Of a stretch of 64,000 nt of DNA, positions 24,688 through 35,025 are shown in pieces. The stretch's first letter is position 1. Each line of letters opens with the position of its first letter. The notes below the pieces were generated by a model. It had not been told where the DNA came from and did not search any database. It worked only from the letters and a program-made list of their open reading frames with translations. Both the position numbers and the translations under genes were made by a program. This DNA comes from Chloranthus sessilifolius (lineage: Eukaryota; Streptophyta; Magnoliopsida; Chloranthales; Chloranthaceae): the NCBI GenBank assembly GCA_021018995.1, contig CM037596.1:70702867-70766866 (forward strand), read 5' to 3'.

Positions 24688-25395
24688 TCCTCCAACTTTG
24701 GGTTTTGAACTTTGGGCTGTGCCTCTTGTGCATTCGGACCTTGGGTCCACATGAGTTCAGGTAAATACCTGATGAGGTCTTGGTGCACTGAGTATCACCT
24801 ATAGACTATTAGTTTTTAAAATAAATCTATTTTCTTAGATATGGTGCCACATGGAGCACTTAAACAATTTTGAAGAATTTTGAAGAGATGGATTTGCATG
24901 ATGTTATCGGATGACTAAAAGTGTATCGACGACAACACGTGTAAGATTCAACGTACACAGGTAGGGAATCTGTGTTGGTATTTTAGAATGATATAAGTAT
25001 GTCACTTAACTTTCATAGAAGCTTTGATAAGTATGCATGTATGCACTGATCAACATAATAGAAGAAAAATATGATTTTTTGTATTTGAACTGATAAGCTG
25101 GATTTAATAGAAAATAAATAGACTTGATTAGCCATTAAACTGATGTTAATATGAGCATCAACAATATTTAGTACACATTGCATAAATCAGAAAGGAATTA
25201 TTTTACTAGTCTATGAGCATGACTATGAACATAAATCAGTTTTATAAATTAATGATATGATATATTGATAGTAGTTTAAGTACGTTACATCATAAAGCAT
25301 ACATGCAAATGCATATCCTTGATGATTCTACGTGATTCAGTACTCAGAATTTTGTCAATCTTAATGGTCTTGATACGTTATTGCTCTAGTTAAAT

Positions 25396-25563
25396 CAAGT
25401 GATCCCGCTAACTCGGGAGCTTGAGATTCTTGATGCAAGTGATTCCGCTAACTCGGGAGCTTGACAAGTGATCCCGCTAACTCGGGAGCTTGAAGTATTC
25501 TAGTCCAAGTGATCTTGCTAACTTGGGAGCTTGACAAGTGATCCCGCTAACTCGGGAGCTTGA
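25396..25563. repeat. Five-unit hairpin repeat array, B 3' LTR
   Basis: TCCCG-ctaact-CGGGA units matching 14716-14883 but with the extended units in a different order, suggesting unequal exchange or slippage within the array. Confidence 0.88.
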
Positions 25564-26268
25564 CCTTGTTGATTCCCTATTTTCGCCAGCATGTATTCAG
25601 TTTCAGTTTGCCTCTCACACTTGTTATATCATGCATAAATACAGCATTGCAGCATGTTATTCATATATTATTTTATGCTTCTCTATGAAAAGTGATAAAC
25701 TGCCAATGTAAAATAACAATGCAATATTCTCTACTGAGCTTTGGATGATAGCTCATTCCTCGACTTAAATGTCTTAGCTGCAGAGCCTGATCCCGAGCAC
25801 GTGGAAGATCCTACATACATGCCTGAGGAAGGGGAGGACGAGGACGAGGAGGACGACTTCCCAGACGAGTTCTTCCCATAGTAGGTTTGTAGCCTGGGAG
25901 TGTAAGGGAAGAGGATAGAGAGAGAAGAGAGAGAAATGAAAAGATAAATTTTATGGCATGTATAAATGATATATAATGGTTCTAGACATCGGTTGGGATG
26001 TATAGGTTTTCTTTTCACTGTTTAGATGAGGGGTGGCCGTCATCGATGAAAAGCTATACATCAGATCCTTTATTTCTGTACATAGTGTTGCTAGTCTATT
26101 TATCAGTTGTTTTGCCATGTTATATATCTGTTAGAGTTAAAATTCATTGCTTCCGCAATTGCGTCACTTTTAATTAAAGAAATAACACCTTGATGAAAGG
26201 ATCATATCAGGTGATTCGATGGCGCGACCTTTTCCAGTTTAGAGATGGGAAAATGTCGGGCTGTCACA

Positions 26269-26569
26269 AAAACCGTGAAAGCATGTTTAAAAAACAATGC
26301 TTTCATAGTTTTCTAAAGTTCCAAAATCCGTGAAAGCACGATTTTTCTAAAACATTTGAGGTCGGGGTTTTTTTGCTAAAAAGTTTATTTTTGAGGCATG
26401 TTTCTCTAATTATCCCAAAAAAAACCCTCTAAGCTCAAGGAATAAAAAAAAATTCTCTTGTTCAAACAATAAAAGAAGTCTTATTCAATGTTTGTTTTTA
26501 ATTGCAGAATAAATACATCAATCATGCCATGCTACTTAGCCTAAAAAGTCCAGCTTTGATACATACCAC
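26269..26569. other. Unassigned flank between element B and the exon-like piece
   Basis: AT-rich. Two short similar stretches (CCGTGAAAGCA at about 26273 and 26329) are visible, but no gene or transposon end is recognised. Confidence 0.4.
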
Positions 26570-26620
26570 CTTCAAAAGAAGCGCTTTGCAGGTCTTTTCA
26601 TTAATTGCCTCCCCAACACA
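26570..26620 (-). pseudogene. Exon-like piece 2 of an unrecognised host gene
   Basis: On the minus strand, TTGCAG precedes a 51-bp stretch that is open in phase 0 (CVGEAINEKTCKALLLK) and is followed by GTGGTA, a plausible donor. It matches in phase and strand with the exon-like piece at 30412-30520. The solo LTR F lies between them, in what would be the intron. Gene identity unknown; it may be a remnant. Confidence 0.4.
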
Positions 26621-27504
26621 CTGCAACAAGCATATTTAAAATCAGAATTAAGACCATTCTTAAAAAAATTTACGACCATGGTGACATTCATAGAGGTAGA
26701 AATGCATACTGTAACGACCCTAAAAATTTTAAATTGAATTTGTGGTGTTAGATTTGTTTTACACCAAGTATGGTGTTAGTGTTCCACAGCGGAACCTACC
26801 CTAGTTGAGAAAATATACGTTTTGATTTTTCAAAAGATTTTATATTTAAAATTGTCTTTGGTTGAAAGACTTTGGTTATAGACAAGAGGTCTAAGGATCA
26901 AACCTTACTACGTGAGTTTTAAACCTTTATTTTAAACTTTGAAATAAAAGCCTATACACTTTTATTTAGTGCGACCGCTTAGCATCGAATTAATACCCAT
27001 ATATTATAAATAAGAAAGTTACGGAGAACCCTAAATCACTATTACAAGAATTCTTCTTAAAAACCCTAGCCGTCACTCCATCTTCTTCTATACCCACCAT
27101 TTTCTAAAAACACTCAAATCTCTTTTAAATCTCTTGTGTGCTCTTCCACAAAGAACACCGTGGTGTTTTTCTACCGTCAAATCATGGTGGAAACAGGCGG
27201 TGTAATCGTGGACTAACCATCGTGTGGACGCCGATCTCTATCGCCCTAATCGCCGTCGATCCGCCGATCACGCTTCAAGAGGTGGGTACCCATCCATCCG
27301 TCTCGTCCTTCTCAGATCCCATCGCGTAGGATGCATTCGATCGCGTATCGATGGGCTATTTAAAATAAATTTAAATTTGTTTTATTATAAAATCGCTTTT
27401 AGGATTAAAATAATGATTAATCCTTATTTTAAATTATTTTGTAAATTTTTCGAATGTATTTTAAGTTTTATTTCGGAACCCTTTTTCATTTCGAAATCAC
27501 GACA

Positions 27505-27640
27505 ATCAATCGATTGAATTCTAATACTCAATCGATTGACAACTGTTTGTTAGAAAAAAAAAATCGATTCTAGTGAATAAAGAGGGTTAAATTTTAATAT
27601 TCAATCGATTGAATTTTAATATTCAATCGATTGAGTTATG
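27505..27640. repeat. TCAATCGATTGA palindrome cluster 1, LTR F
   Basis: Four copies of CAATCGATTGA within 140 bases, spaced by AT-rich linkers. Confidence 0.85.
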
Positions 27641-27903
27641 TGGGATAGTTAAAGCTATAATGAGACTTTTGATTTTATATATATTATAATATTAGATAGG
27701 GTGAGAGGACAACTCCCTTATAAAGCATGATTTATTTCATTTTTATAAACTAATTGTGACATGTCACTCAAGTTAGTAATATTTAATTTATTTTTATATG
27801 GCAAGGCACTCAAGTACTACCCTATTTTATAGTATAAATTTGTCTTCTATTTATTGTCGGCATTAATTCTTGTTCCCTGTTTAAATTGTATTCTGGTTAC
27901 GTC

Positions 27904-28137
27904 AATCAATTGAGTTCCACGTTTCAATCGATTGACCTTGGATTGAACCGAATGTACACTTAAATTCAATCGATTGATTTCCACTTTTCAATCGATTGAT
28001 TTTGAACCAAACTGATTGTGCACACTTATTTAAATTCAATCGATTGAGTTACACTTTTCAATCGATTGATATTGAATTGAGCCGACTATGCACCTATTTA
28101 AATTCAATCGATTGAGTTATACTTTTCAATCGATTGA
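27904..28137. repeat. TCAATCGATTGA palindrome cluster 2, LTR F
   Basis: Eight copies, arranged as pairs about 22 bases apart with intervening units of about 60 bases that are themselves similar (TTTAAATTCAATCGATTGA then ACTTTTCAATCGATTGA). Confidence 0.88.
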
Positions 28138-29679
28138 TCTATGTCCGCACAGACATCAAACAATATTAACAATATTGTTTTCTCCTATAACTCTACTTGC
28201 TCGACCAAAACTCAATGCACTCTAATTTATTGATGTTTCGATCAATGGTCGTGATGCACTCCACTTTAAATTGGACTGCCCCTTTTATTTAAGCATTTAA
28301 TTATAGTATACTATATATGTATCATTTTATCGCTTCAACGCGACCACTTCGATAACACAAAGTGTTAGAACTTTGATGCCTTTATGAAACCGAACTCTGA
28401 CCTTTACGATTATTGAAATCACAGTTATAACCCTATTCTATAATTATATTAGTATGGTATGTAAATAAATATAAATATAAACATAATCAAAATTTAAGTG
28501 TAAACCGTTCTGTATGTGTGATACTTTTATATTTGCAACTTAATCAATTTATACGAGTTAGGGATATGTTAGATCATGAGTACGAGAGTGTATGAGATTA
28601 TGTCTACGCTTGGGCGTGGTGATTCGCTGAGATGGTATCGAAGCGCGAAGTACACCGTATTCACATGCCTTACAACTCATAGTGGAATGGGACCCATGAC
28701 GAGTCGGGGAGTGTGAATTCAGTGTAACCTCGTATACGGTGGCATATACGACGACCCGATCACCCCGAGTTCAAATATGATAGTATAAATTATGAGTTAA
28801 GTTATGAGGTTCGACCATAGGCATTAGCTATGGTGAGGTTTCTTTTACGGTCACGTGAAACTCAAAGTATTGGCGTCCATGTACGGATGTAATACCTTTA
28901 TGGTAGTATAAACTATCACACGAAGTACATCCAGGTTACTACAGAACCTTTTTCTTGGGAAGCATGAATTAGGAAAGTTGTCTCACTATAGTTTGTCCTA
29001 GGATTAAGTATAAGAGTATGATAAGATATAAATATGAGATAAGATAAGTTATGATACGAGTACGATAATAAGACATAGCTGTGTAGGCCAGCAAAAGATA
29101 AAGAACTTAAGTCTCTATATGAACTGTTCCTTGCGTAGCCACTGTAAGGGCAACAACGTCTTTCAGCCAAGACCAATCTCTGGGAGAGATTATGAGTATG
29201 AGTATGTTATGAGTGACTTTGGCCATTATGTCTCCCTATTGGCTGGGTCGTGGAGTATGAGTATGACACGAGAGCGTTATGATATGGTGGTATGATACTA
29301 TATTGACCCTCTCATGGTAGTTCGAGCAGCGACTCTAGCACAGGTCGTTTAGGATTTTACGAGTTTGTTAGTTACGCTCATGCGATGTACAGACGTATGT
29401 GCGAGAATGATAATAAGATATGATATGATATGTTATAAGATATGGTAAGATACGTTAGGATATGAGTGTCTAGATCATGGTCTTGCATTTATAAAATGAT
29501 ATGAATTTCATGATATGCATTTGATTTTATCTTTCTTTTGCTATCTGCTTTGAGATATTATGTTTATTATTCACTTAATGCACCCACAATGCACCTGAGT
29601 AGTATGGGGTAGATTGGTGGTGTATCCACTGAGTTTACGTGACTGAGTAAACTCATCCCATGATAATCTAACAGTTGCA

Positions 29680-29838
29680 GGTGATTACGCTGGTAGAGTA
29701 GACGCGAGCCATCTAGATCTCGCCGACATTGATTTCATTAATCCCGCGAGTGTTGAGTACCAAGAGCCTTTGGAGGGCGAAGCTGCCGATTATCAGGAGG
29801 ACTACGGTGTTGATCTTGATTCAAGTGCCGGTTACTGA
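29680..29838 (+). other. Acidic peptide-coding stretch in LTR F
   Basis: After TTGCAG the frame stays open for about 52 codons, rich in Asp and Glu, to a stop at 29836-29838. Same position after the hairpin as in A and B, but different residues. Possible 3' exon; function unknown. Confidence 0.45.
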
Positions 29839-30411
29839 TCATTGTGGACTGGGTATTGAGTTCTATTGATACTAGTATTGCGGATTTTATAGTTTATTTT
29901 ATCGGATTTCTCTCCGACTGGATTTACATTTTATTGGTAGATTTGTGATTTTATCACACTTATTCAGTATTTATGATTGCATTTATATTCCACCCTATTT
30001 GTTGGATTTCACGGATTTCGTGGAACCATTATTGCGCGAGAACTTTGATTAGGTGTATGTCCGCTTAGTATATCCGGGATATGTGCGGGTTATAACTCGA
30101 AATTCTAAGCCCTCGGGATAGGGTAGAATTTCGGGTCGTGACACATACCCTCCATATAATATTTTTCTTAGGCAAAAATCCCCTATTTCTTTTTATAGTA
30201 AATTCCTGTCCCATTGAGTGCCTACTATCATTCAGACCTACGAGGCTACGATCATGTGTGGCTTGCAGACTAGATGATACTCATTCTGACTTCTGACATA
30301 ATTAATCACATATTTTTTCAATAAAACAGTAAAGTGTGAAAATTTCTATTAAATCCAAAAAAATAGATATAGAAACAAACATAAAATAAAAATCTAATAA
30401 AAAAGACAGAC

Positions 30412-30520
30412 CTGAAATTTGACGAATTGATCCATCTCTGCGTCCTGCCTCTGCAATTCGCGCTCGATCTTGTCATCAAGAACATTGAAAACACGAGAAT
30501 CGCCAGACGAAGCCAAATTA
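30412..30520 (-). pseudogene. Exon-like piece 1 of an unrecognised host gene
   Basis: On the minus strand it reads ASSGDSRVFNVLDDKIEREL and continues through QRQDAEMDQFVKFQ, a charged helical segment, to a GT donor (GGTCTG). It ends in phase 0, compatible with the 51-bp piece downstream. No in-frame ATG is evident in the AT-rich upstream DNA, so the first part of the gene is missing or in another exon. It is divergent to the SNX2-like gene about 500 bp away. I do not recognise the family. Confidence 0.45.
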
Positions 30521-31046
30521 TTCAAAATTAAAATTTTAATATAGTGCAACCAAGTGGAGAAAAATATGAAACTTAAAAATTAAAAAATTAAAAAAAAAAA
30601 AAAAAAGAGTGAGATCTAATAGTACCTAAATTTCCCTATAAAAATAAGGGTAGATCTACGATCTACAACCCTCCAGCATAGTTTAACCAAACAAAAAAAA
30701 CATAACCCTAAACTCCAGATCTATCCAATATCACATATAAAAAGCAATAAAAATGGTCAATCATTGGCAAGCCCTATCCAATGAATCCGATAGAGAAACA
30801 CCAGATTCATACTCGAAAAATCATCGATAATCAAATCTAGTTTACAAACGAAAGAGATGTGATTGGGAACCAATTCACTACCTCCAATATCATTACTCCA
30901 ATTGAGAAATCTAGAGATTTGGAACTAGTTCACGATCTGTGATTAAGAAATCTAGAGATCGGAGCTCGGAGTTCACCAATCTGAGATTGGGAATCAGTTC
31001 GTTGATTTGCAATTAGTTGTTGGCAAGGGAGGGAAGCCGAGAACAA
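30521..31046. other. Region between the divergent remnants
   Basis: No ORF is supported. It contains a run of about 22 A (30584-30606), and around 30890-31000 repeated phrases (GAAATCTAGAGAT twice). It may include the former promoter and 5' UTR of the SNX2-like gene. Confidence 0.35.
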
Positions 31047-31692
31047 ATGGAAAGTCTGATTCTCGATGAGCCGGAAAACCACAAATTTTCATTCTCCGAT
31101 TACCAGAGAGCGATGTCGATTATCTCCGAAACCCATCACCCGCTCTCTCTGCTGGTCTTCGGCACTGATCCTTCGTTGTATGTAGATGTCATTTTCAGCC
31201 CCTTTTTCAGCGAAAACAGAACCTCCAACGGCCTCGATGACAATCTCATTGTCGTCGGAACCACGCCGCTCTCCAGATCGGCTTCTTCAAGCTCTGAGTA
31301 TTTGAAGATCTCGGTGTTTGATCCTCATAAGGAACAAGAACCATCGAATACAACACTTGTGCCCGGCGGGAACACCTACGTTACCTACCTGATCACGACG
31401 CGTACCAATGTCCTGGACTTCAACGGATCGGAGTTCATTGTGCGGCAGAGATTCAAAGATATGGTGACATTATCAGATAGGTTGTCAGAATCATACCGGG
31501 GATTTTGCATTCTGCCCCGGCCAGATAAGAGCATTGTCGAGAGCCAGGTGATGTAGAGGCAAGAGTTTGGTGAGCAGAGGCTGTCAACATTGAAGAAATA
31601 TCTCTGTAGGTGTTTTTGAAGGTCGACGAGTTGAAGGTGTTTTTGAAGGTCTAGGGGAAGCGTCCATTGCCGACAACAACCGATGTGGCATT
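31047..31692 (+). pseudogene. SNX2: Sorting nexin 2-like 5' part, PX domain region
   Basis: Starts ATG at 31047 (MESLILDEPEN). An N-terminal region with HHPLSLL and VDVIFSPFF is followed by the start of a PX domain: GGNTYVTYLITTRTN, FIVRQRFKDMVTL, YRGFCILPRPDKSIVESQVM. This matches plant sorting nexin 2A/2B, retromer-associated endosomal proteins. The frame meets a TAG at 31554 where the family has Gln. Recognisable sequence goes on (RQEFGEQRLSTLKKYL, then DELKVFLKV and LPTTTDVA) with a deletion and a small duplication of GGTGTTTTTGAAGGTC around 31610-31650. The BAR-like C-terminal half is absent. Non-functional gene fragment. Confidence 0.85.
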
Positions 31693-31842
31693 GGGTAAGC
31701 ACACGATTTTTTAAGGCATTGGGTAAGTCGTTGATTTTTTTAAGCAGTCGATTGTTTTTAGTAGTCGATTTTTTTACCACTACTGGTAGCAGTCATATTT
31801 TTTCCACTACTGCTATTGTTTTTTTCTTATTTTCACGTAGTG
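31693..31842 (+). mobile_element. Right end of a CACTA-type DNA transposon fragment
   Basis: Ends TTTTCACGTAGTG at 31830-31842, the reverse complement of a CACTA terminus, preceded by subterminal repeats (CACTACTG, AGTCGATTTTTT). The left end is not found, and GGCATTGGGTAAG is duplicated at the junction with the SNX2 remnant. Confidence 0.5.
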
Positions 31843-32025
31843 TCATGGGGAAATGGAAAATGTCTATAAATGCTCTGAGTTATATAATGTAAATTACATG
31901 TGGAGCTTGATATACTCATTTACTAAGGTATTATAAGTATATAAAGGGTGTGATTGAATCTTATTAATAAAAATATTTAGGCTGCTTCAAACCATGCATT
32001 TTTGAATGAAATACTATGTGCATCC
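31843..32025. other. Stretch between two CACTA-type ends
   Basis: AT-rich, 183 bp, no gene or repeat recognised. Confidence 0.4.
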
Positions 32026-32300
32026 CACTACGTGAAAAAGCCAAAAAAATCGCTGCCTTAAAGAGTGATTTTTTCAAAAAATAGCTGTCTTTGATAGTGA
32101 TTTTTTTCAAAAAATAGCTGTCTTTGATAGTGATTTTTTTCAAAAAATCACTGCCCTAACCAGTTGTAAACAAAGCAATAGTTTTTTTTACTACTGTACA
32201 CGACATTGGTTTATGAACTTCAACAACGACTATTCTCAACAGTCATAGAAAAAAACCACTGCTTTGGGCAGTCATTTTTTTTTAATGCAATTTAAAAAAA
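32026..32300 (+). mobile_element. Left end of a CACTA-type DNA transposon fragment
   Basis: Starts CACTACGTGAAAAAG, a CACTA-type terminal inverted repeat. Subterminal tandem units follow: AAAAAATAGCTGTCTTTGAT with TAGTGATTTTTTTC, twice in full at about 32082-32150 with partial units on both sides. No transposase and no matching right end are seen, so the right border is approximate. Confidence 0.55.
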
Positions 32301-33379
32301 TAAATAAATAAATTACGCCAACGATTTTTTATGCAATTTTTTTTTAAATACTATTTTTTTTAATGTTTTTTTTAGCATCATTTCATTGCAATGTGGAGTT
32401 TGACATCATATAGATCAGACTTTGTTATTTAATGAAATCTTTTTACCATGTGACTAATTAGAGTCATGGATACATTTAGAGTCATGGGTACATTTAGAGT
32501 CAATATATCAAAGACGAGTGTATAATTGCTAATTATACAACAAATTTTTACACCACACGCTTTTCTCAAGTCGGGTTCTCTGCTATCTTTTGATCGTCTG
32601 AGATGAACTTCAACTTCTTGTACATCTATGCTATCTTTTTATCACCTGAGATTCTCCCTCTCTTTCTCCCACTTGGTCGCCACAACACGAATTGAAGCTC
32701 CATGATTTGCTACTCCCTGTCAATATCAACATGAAAAATGGATTCAACCCACAACCATAATACCAATTCCAAATTTTTTGAAATTTGAAATCATTGATAA
32801 GAATGATAGAGACTTAGCCTTATGAAAGTGTTGATGTCAGCTGTTTCATGTTTTCCAGTGAGACACCGCTCATTTCCTTCACCGTAAGTAGCAATGTGTT
32901 CCTTGTGCCTTTTCCCAAGCTTTTCGGTGGCCTTCTATATAATTTCGTACCCACCGTCCTCTCATTGATTTGGTGCTGAAAACAAGTAAGGAATTTTCAG
33001 ATTTGGATGTTTGACACTGAGTTTGTAAAATGCTTTAATAATTTTCATTTCAAGGACTTGGAATTATTCCGATCGTGACGCTCAAGCGTCCTCCAAGAAA
33101 AAAAATTACACGCATCCCTCTAAGGGTTCAACTAGTCCCATAGGGTTTATAAAAAAAAATTATATTTTTCAGGCCATTTTTCCCTTCATTCACAAGTCAA
33201 ATTTTCTAGCCATGAAACAAACTTGGTGCATTGAAGTTCTCCCCCTCTGACCATCTTTTAAATGGTGGATAAATAACCATTTTTGTATAAAGCTGATCGA
33301 CTTTGGGAAAACTGTCATTACAGTAGATCTTCATGTTGGGTGCCACATGGTGGACAGCTGGTTCAAACACAACACTCAG

Positions 33380-33443
33380 GGCTGTGTCCGACCACATAGT
33401 CCTGGGCCTCTCTTTCTCTCTCTGTGTATATGTGTGTGTGTAG
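33380..33443. repeat. Direct repeat copy 1 (about 62 bp)
   Basis: GGCTGTGTCCGACCACATAG and what follows, down to the TGTGTATATGTGTG tract, is repeated almost exactly at 33538-33600. Confidence 0.9.
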
Positions 33444-33537
33444 ATATATAGAAGTTAAATTGATTCATTTGCATACCATGCATGACATGACTGTATAGAA
33501 ATATCTTGAACCTTGATTCTGTTGACTGTTCCACTTT

Positions 33538-33600
33538 GGCTGTGTCCGACCACATAGTCCTGGGCCTCTCTTTCTCTCTCTGTGTATATGTGTGTGTAGA
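33538..33600. repeat. Direct repeat copy 2 (about 62 bp)
   Basis: Second copy of 33380-33443, 158 bases downstream, with a two-base contraction in the TG tract. Probably a local duplication. Confidence 0.9.
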
Positions 33601-33707
33601 CGGCGACAGATGGAAGCCGTCGGCGTAGGTGCTACTTTTTTATAAAAAAAATAAAATTAATAATAATAATAATAAAATTTTTGTTTTTTGAAAATTTATT
33701 TCCCCAC

Positions 33708-34020
33708 CTCACTAGAAGCTCAACCATTTTCTGACGATTGTTTTAAATAGTCAGGTGAAGAGGGGTGCTTCCCTCATGGTCAGGTTCAGTTATAAGCTCC
33801 TTAAACTCTGATCTTGTCGAAAGCATTTTAAATGTTTCGACCGTGTTCTTTAACACAACAGCATTGACATCATTCCAGCCCGCTTGCATCAAGCTGCTCA
33901 ATGGAGTCCGGGCAGTAGTCGAGTATCACACCTACCGTTTCCACGAAGTTACCAGTGGCAGCTACGAGCAAAAGAAAGCGCCCGTCGTTGTCTCATATAT
34001 AGCTAAGAGCAGGATCTTTT
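33708..34020 (-). pseudogene. Ankyrin-repeat protein remnant
   Basis: Reading leftward on the minus strand: DPALSYI, a stop, DNDGRFLLLVAATGNFVETV, then LDYCPDSIEQLDASG. After a frame change come KNTVETFKMLSTRSEFKEL, EPDHEGSTPLHLTI and NNRQKMVELL. These are typical ankyrin repeats (DxxGxTPLHxA) of the plant ACD6-like/PGG ankyrin family. It has a stop near the start of the segment and frame changes near 33893 and 33742, with no start or membrane domain in view, so it is a decayed exon. Confidence 0.75.
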
Positions 34021-34029
34021 TCTGACTGT

Positions 34030-34689
34030 GTTGAAACATACAAATTGCAACGGAATTCAGATTCCATACACCCATGAACCAAAAGTTTGTTAATGTCTGT
34101 CAAAATTAAGAGTTTTGCGCGCATAAAAAAATTAAGAGTTATGTACTAAGTAGATAAGGAATTAGAGCGTGTTGTGTCCCAAATCTACTTAAAATTGGTG
34201 CATGCACCCATTAATCCAGAATAAATTATGAAAAATGGGGCCATAGCTAAAAAATTTCACCAAGAAGATTATCTTTACCTTCCAATCGGTTCCATTACTG
34301 CAGAAGATCATTACCTTCCAATCGGTTCTTTCCTCAATTGTTTGTAAAGTGTGGGCAACCTCCCGGTAGAGAATACTAGCAAAGCATCGTGACGGTAATT
34401 GTATTCCCATTATGAGTTAAATCTAAGAAGTGAGAGGTTCTCCGAATAATGGTGATCCACCTACAAAAAGAAACCATTTGATCTATAGAGAAAAGAAGAG
34501 TGAACAATACCACTGGCTAATGATAGAAAAATTACAAATCCTACCATTGTATGGTCCAAATATAAAACGATCATGAGAGGCGCAGAATATTCCAGTCTGT
34601 CCATGGCTGCTGCAAACAAAATAAATACTGAAAATTTGCAGGTGTTTAAAATATTAATAAAGGTACCTGCTTTTTAAAGTGTAGCTAAA
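34030..34689. other. Unassigned region before LTR G
   Basis: No gene is supported. A short direct repeat (TTACCTTCCAATCGGTTC) occurs twice, at about 34275 and 34312. Confidence 0.35.
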
Positions 34690-35025
34690 GGCGCAAGGTG
34701 CACCTAAGGCAGCAAGAGAGGTTAGAGAGAAAGGAAGGAGTAAATACAAAGATTTGTGTGTGGGATTGCGGATTGAAGCCGTGCGTGAGCATTTAATTCC
34801 GAAGGCAACGCGTGCGATTTGGGGATTTGGAAGCTAGGAACCCTAGCTCTTGATTCAAGCTGTGAAATCGATCATACGATTCGATTTGAGATAAGGGTTT
34901 ATAAATCTATGATGTGTATGATGATTTAGTTTAGATCTTATGCATAGATGATGGATTAAAAGAAGAAAAAGAAGAAAAATGGGTTTCAAGGTTCAAATCT
35001 GAGAAGTGCTCAGAAACTGCAAAAA

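Larger units (their letters stand above)
1..26268 (+). mobile_element. Element B: Tekay/Del-like Ty3/gypsy retrotransposon, split by element A
   Basis: Host element of the left third. Its 5' LTR starts upstream of the window: base 1 matches base 23521, about 210 bases into the 3' LTR. Element A interrupts that LTR. Order: LTR, initiator-Met-type primer site, gag with CCHC knuckle, protease, RT, RNase H, integrase with a C-terminal chromodomain-like region, spacer, extra ORF, polypurine tract, LTR. Gene order, LTR length near 3 kb and the sequence before the polypurine tract fit the Tekay/Del chromovirus lineage. It is a broken fossil with roughly ten interruptions of its coding regions. It must be older than A. 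The 3' LTR is followed by AAAAC, the likely target duplication; the 5' partner is off-window. Confidence 0.88.
23311..26268 (+). repeat. Element B 3' LTR
   Basis: Uninterrupted copy of 2958 bp, from TGTAACGATCCC to CTGTCACA. It contains the palindrome cluster (24574-24687), hairpin array (25396-25563), hairpin (25735-25756) and an acidic stretch ending at 25881 with a run of Glu/Asp then DEFFP. It also preserves the empty site for element A near 25195-25200. Confidence 0.92.
26710..30143 (+). mobile_element. Solo LTR F (Ty3/gypsy, Tekay-like)
   Basis: One LTR of 3434 bp, from TGTAACGACCC to GGGTCGTGACA (the ends are inverted repeats), flanked by the duplication CATAC (26705-26709 and 30144-30148). 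There is no internal region or second LTR, so recombination between LTRs has removed the rest. It holds the TCAATCGATTGA arrays, a 9-bp-stem hairpin TGAGTTTAC/GTAAACTCA (29630-29655), and after TTGCAG an open acidic stretch to 29838. It sits in a putative host intron. Fossil. Confidence 0.9.
32301..33707. other. Unassigned AT-rich host region with a 62-bp direct repeat
   Basis: No intact ORF. On the minus strand around 32815-32980 a coding-looking residue is visible ([19 protein letters not shown]), which may belong to the ankyrin-type remnant upstream on that strand, but I cannot prove it. Contains the direct repeat pair at 33380 and 33538 and an (AAT)n tract near 33656-33675. Confidence 0.35.
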
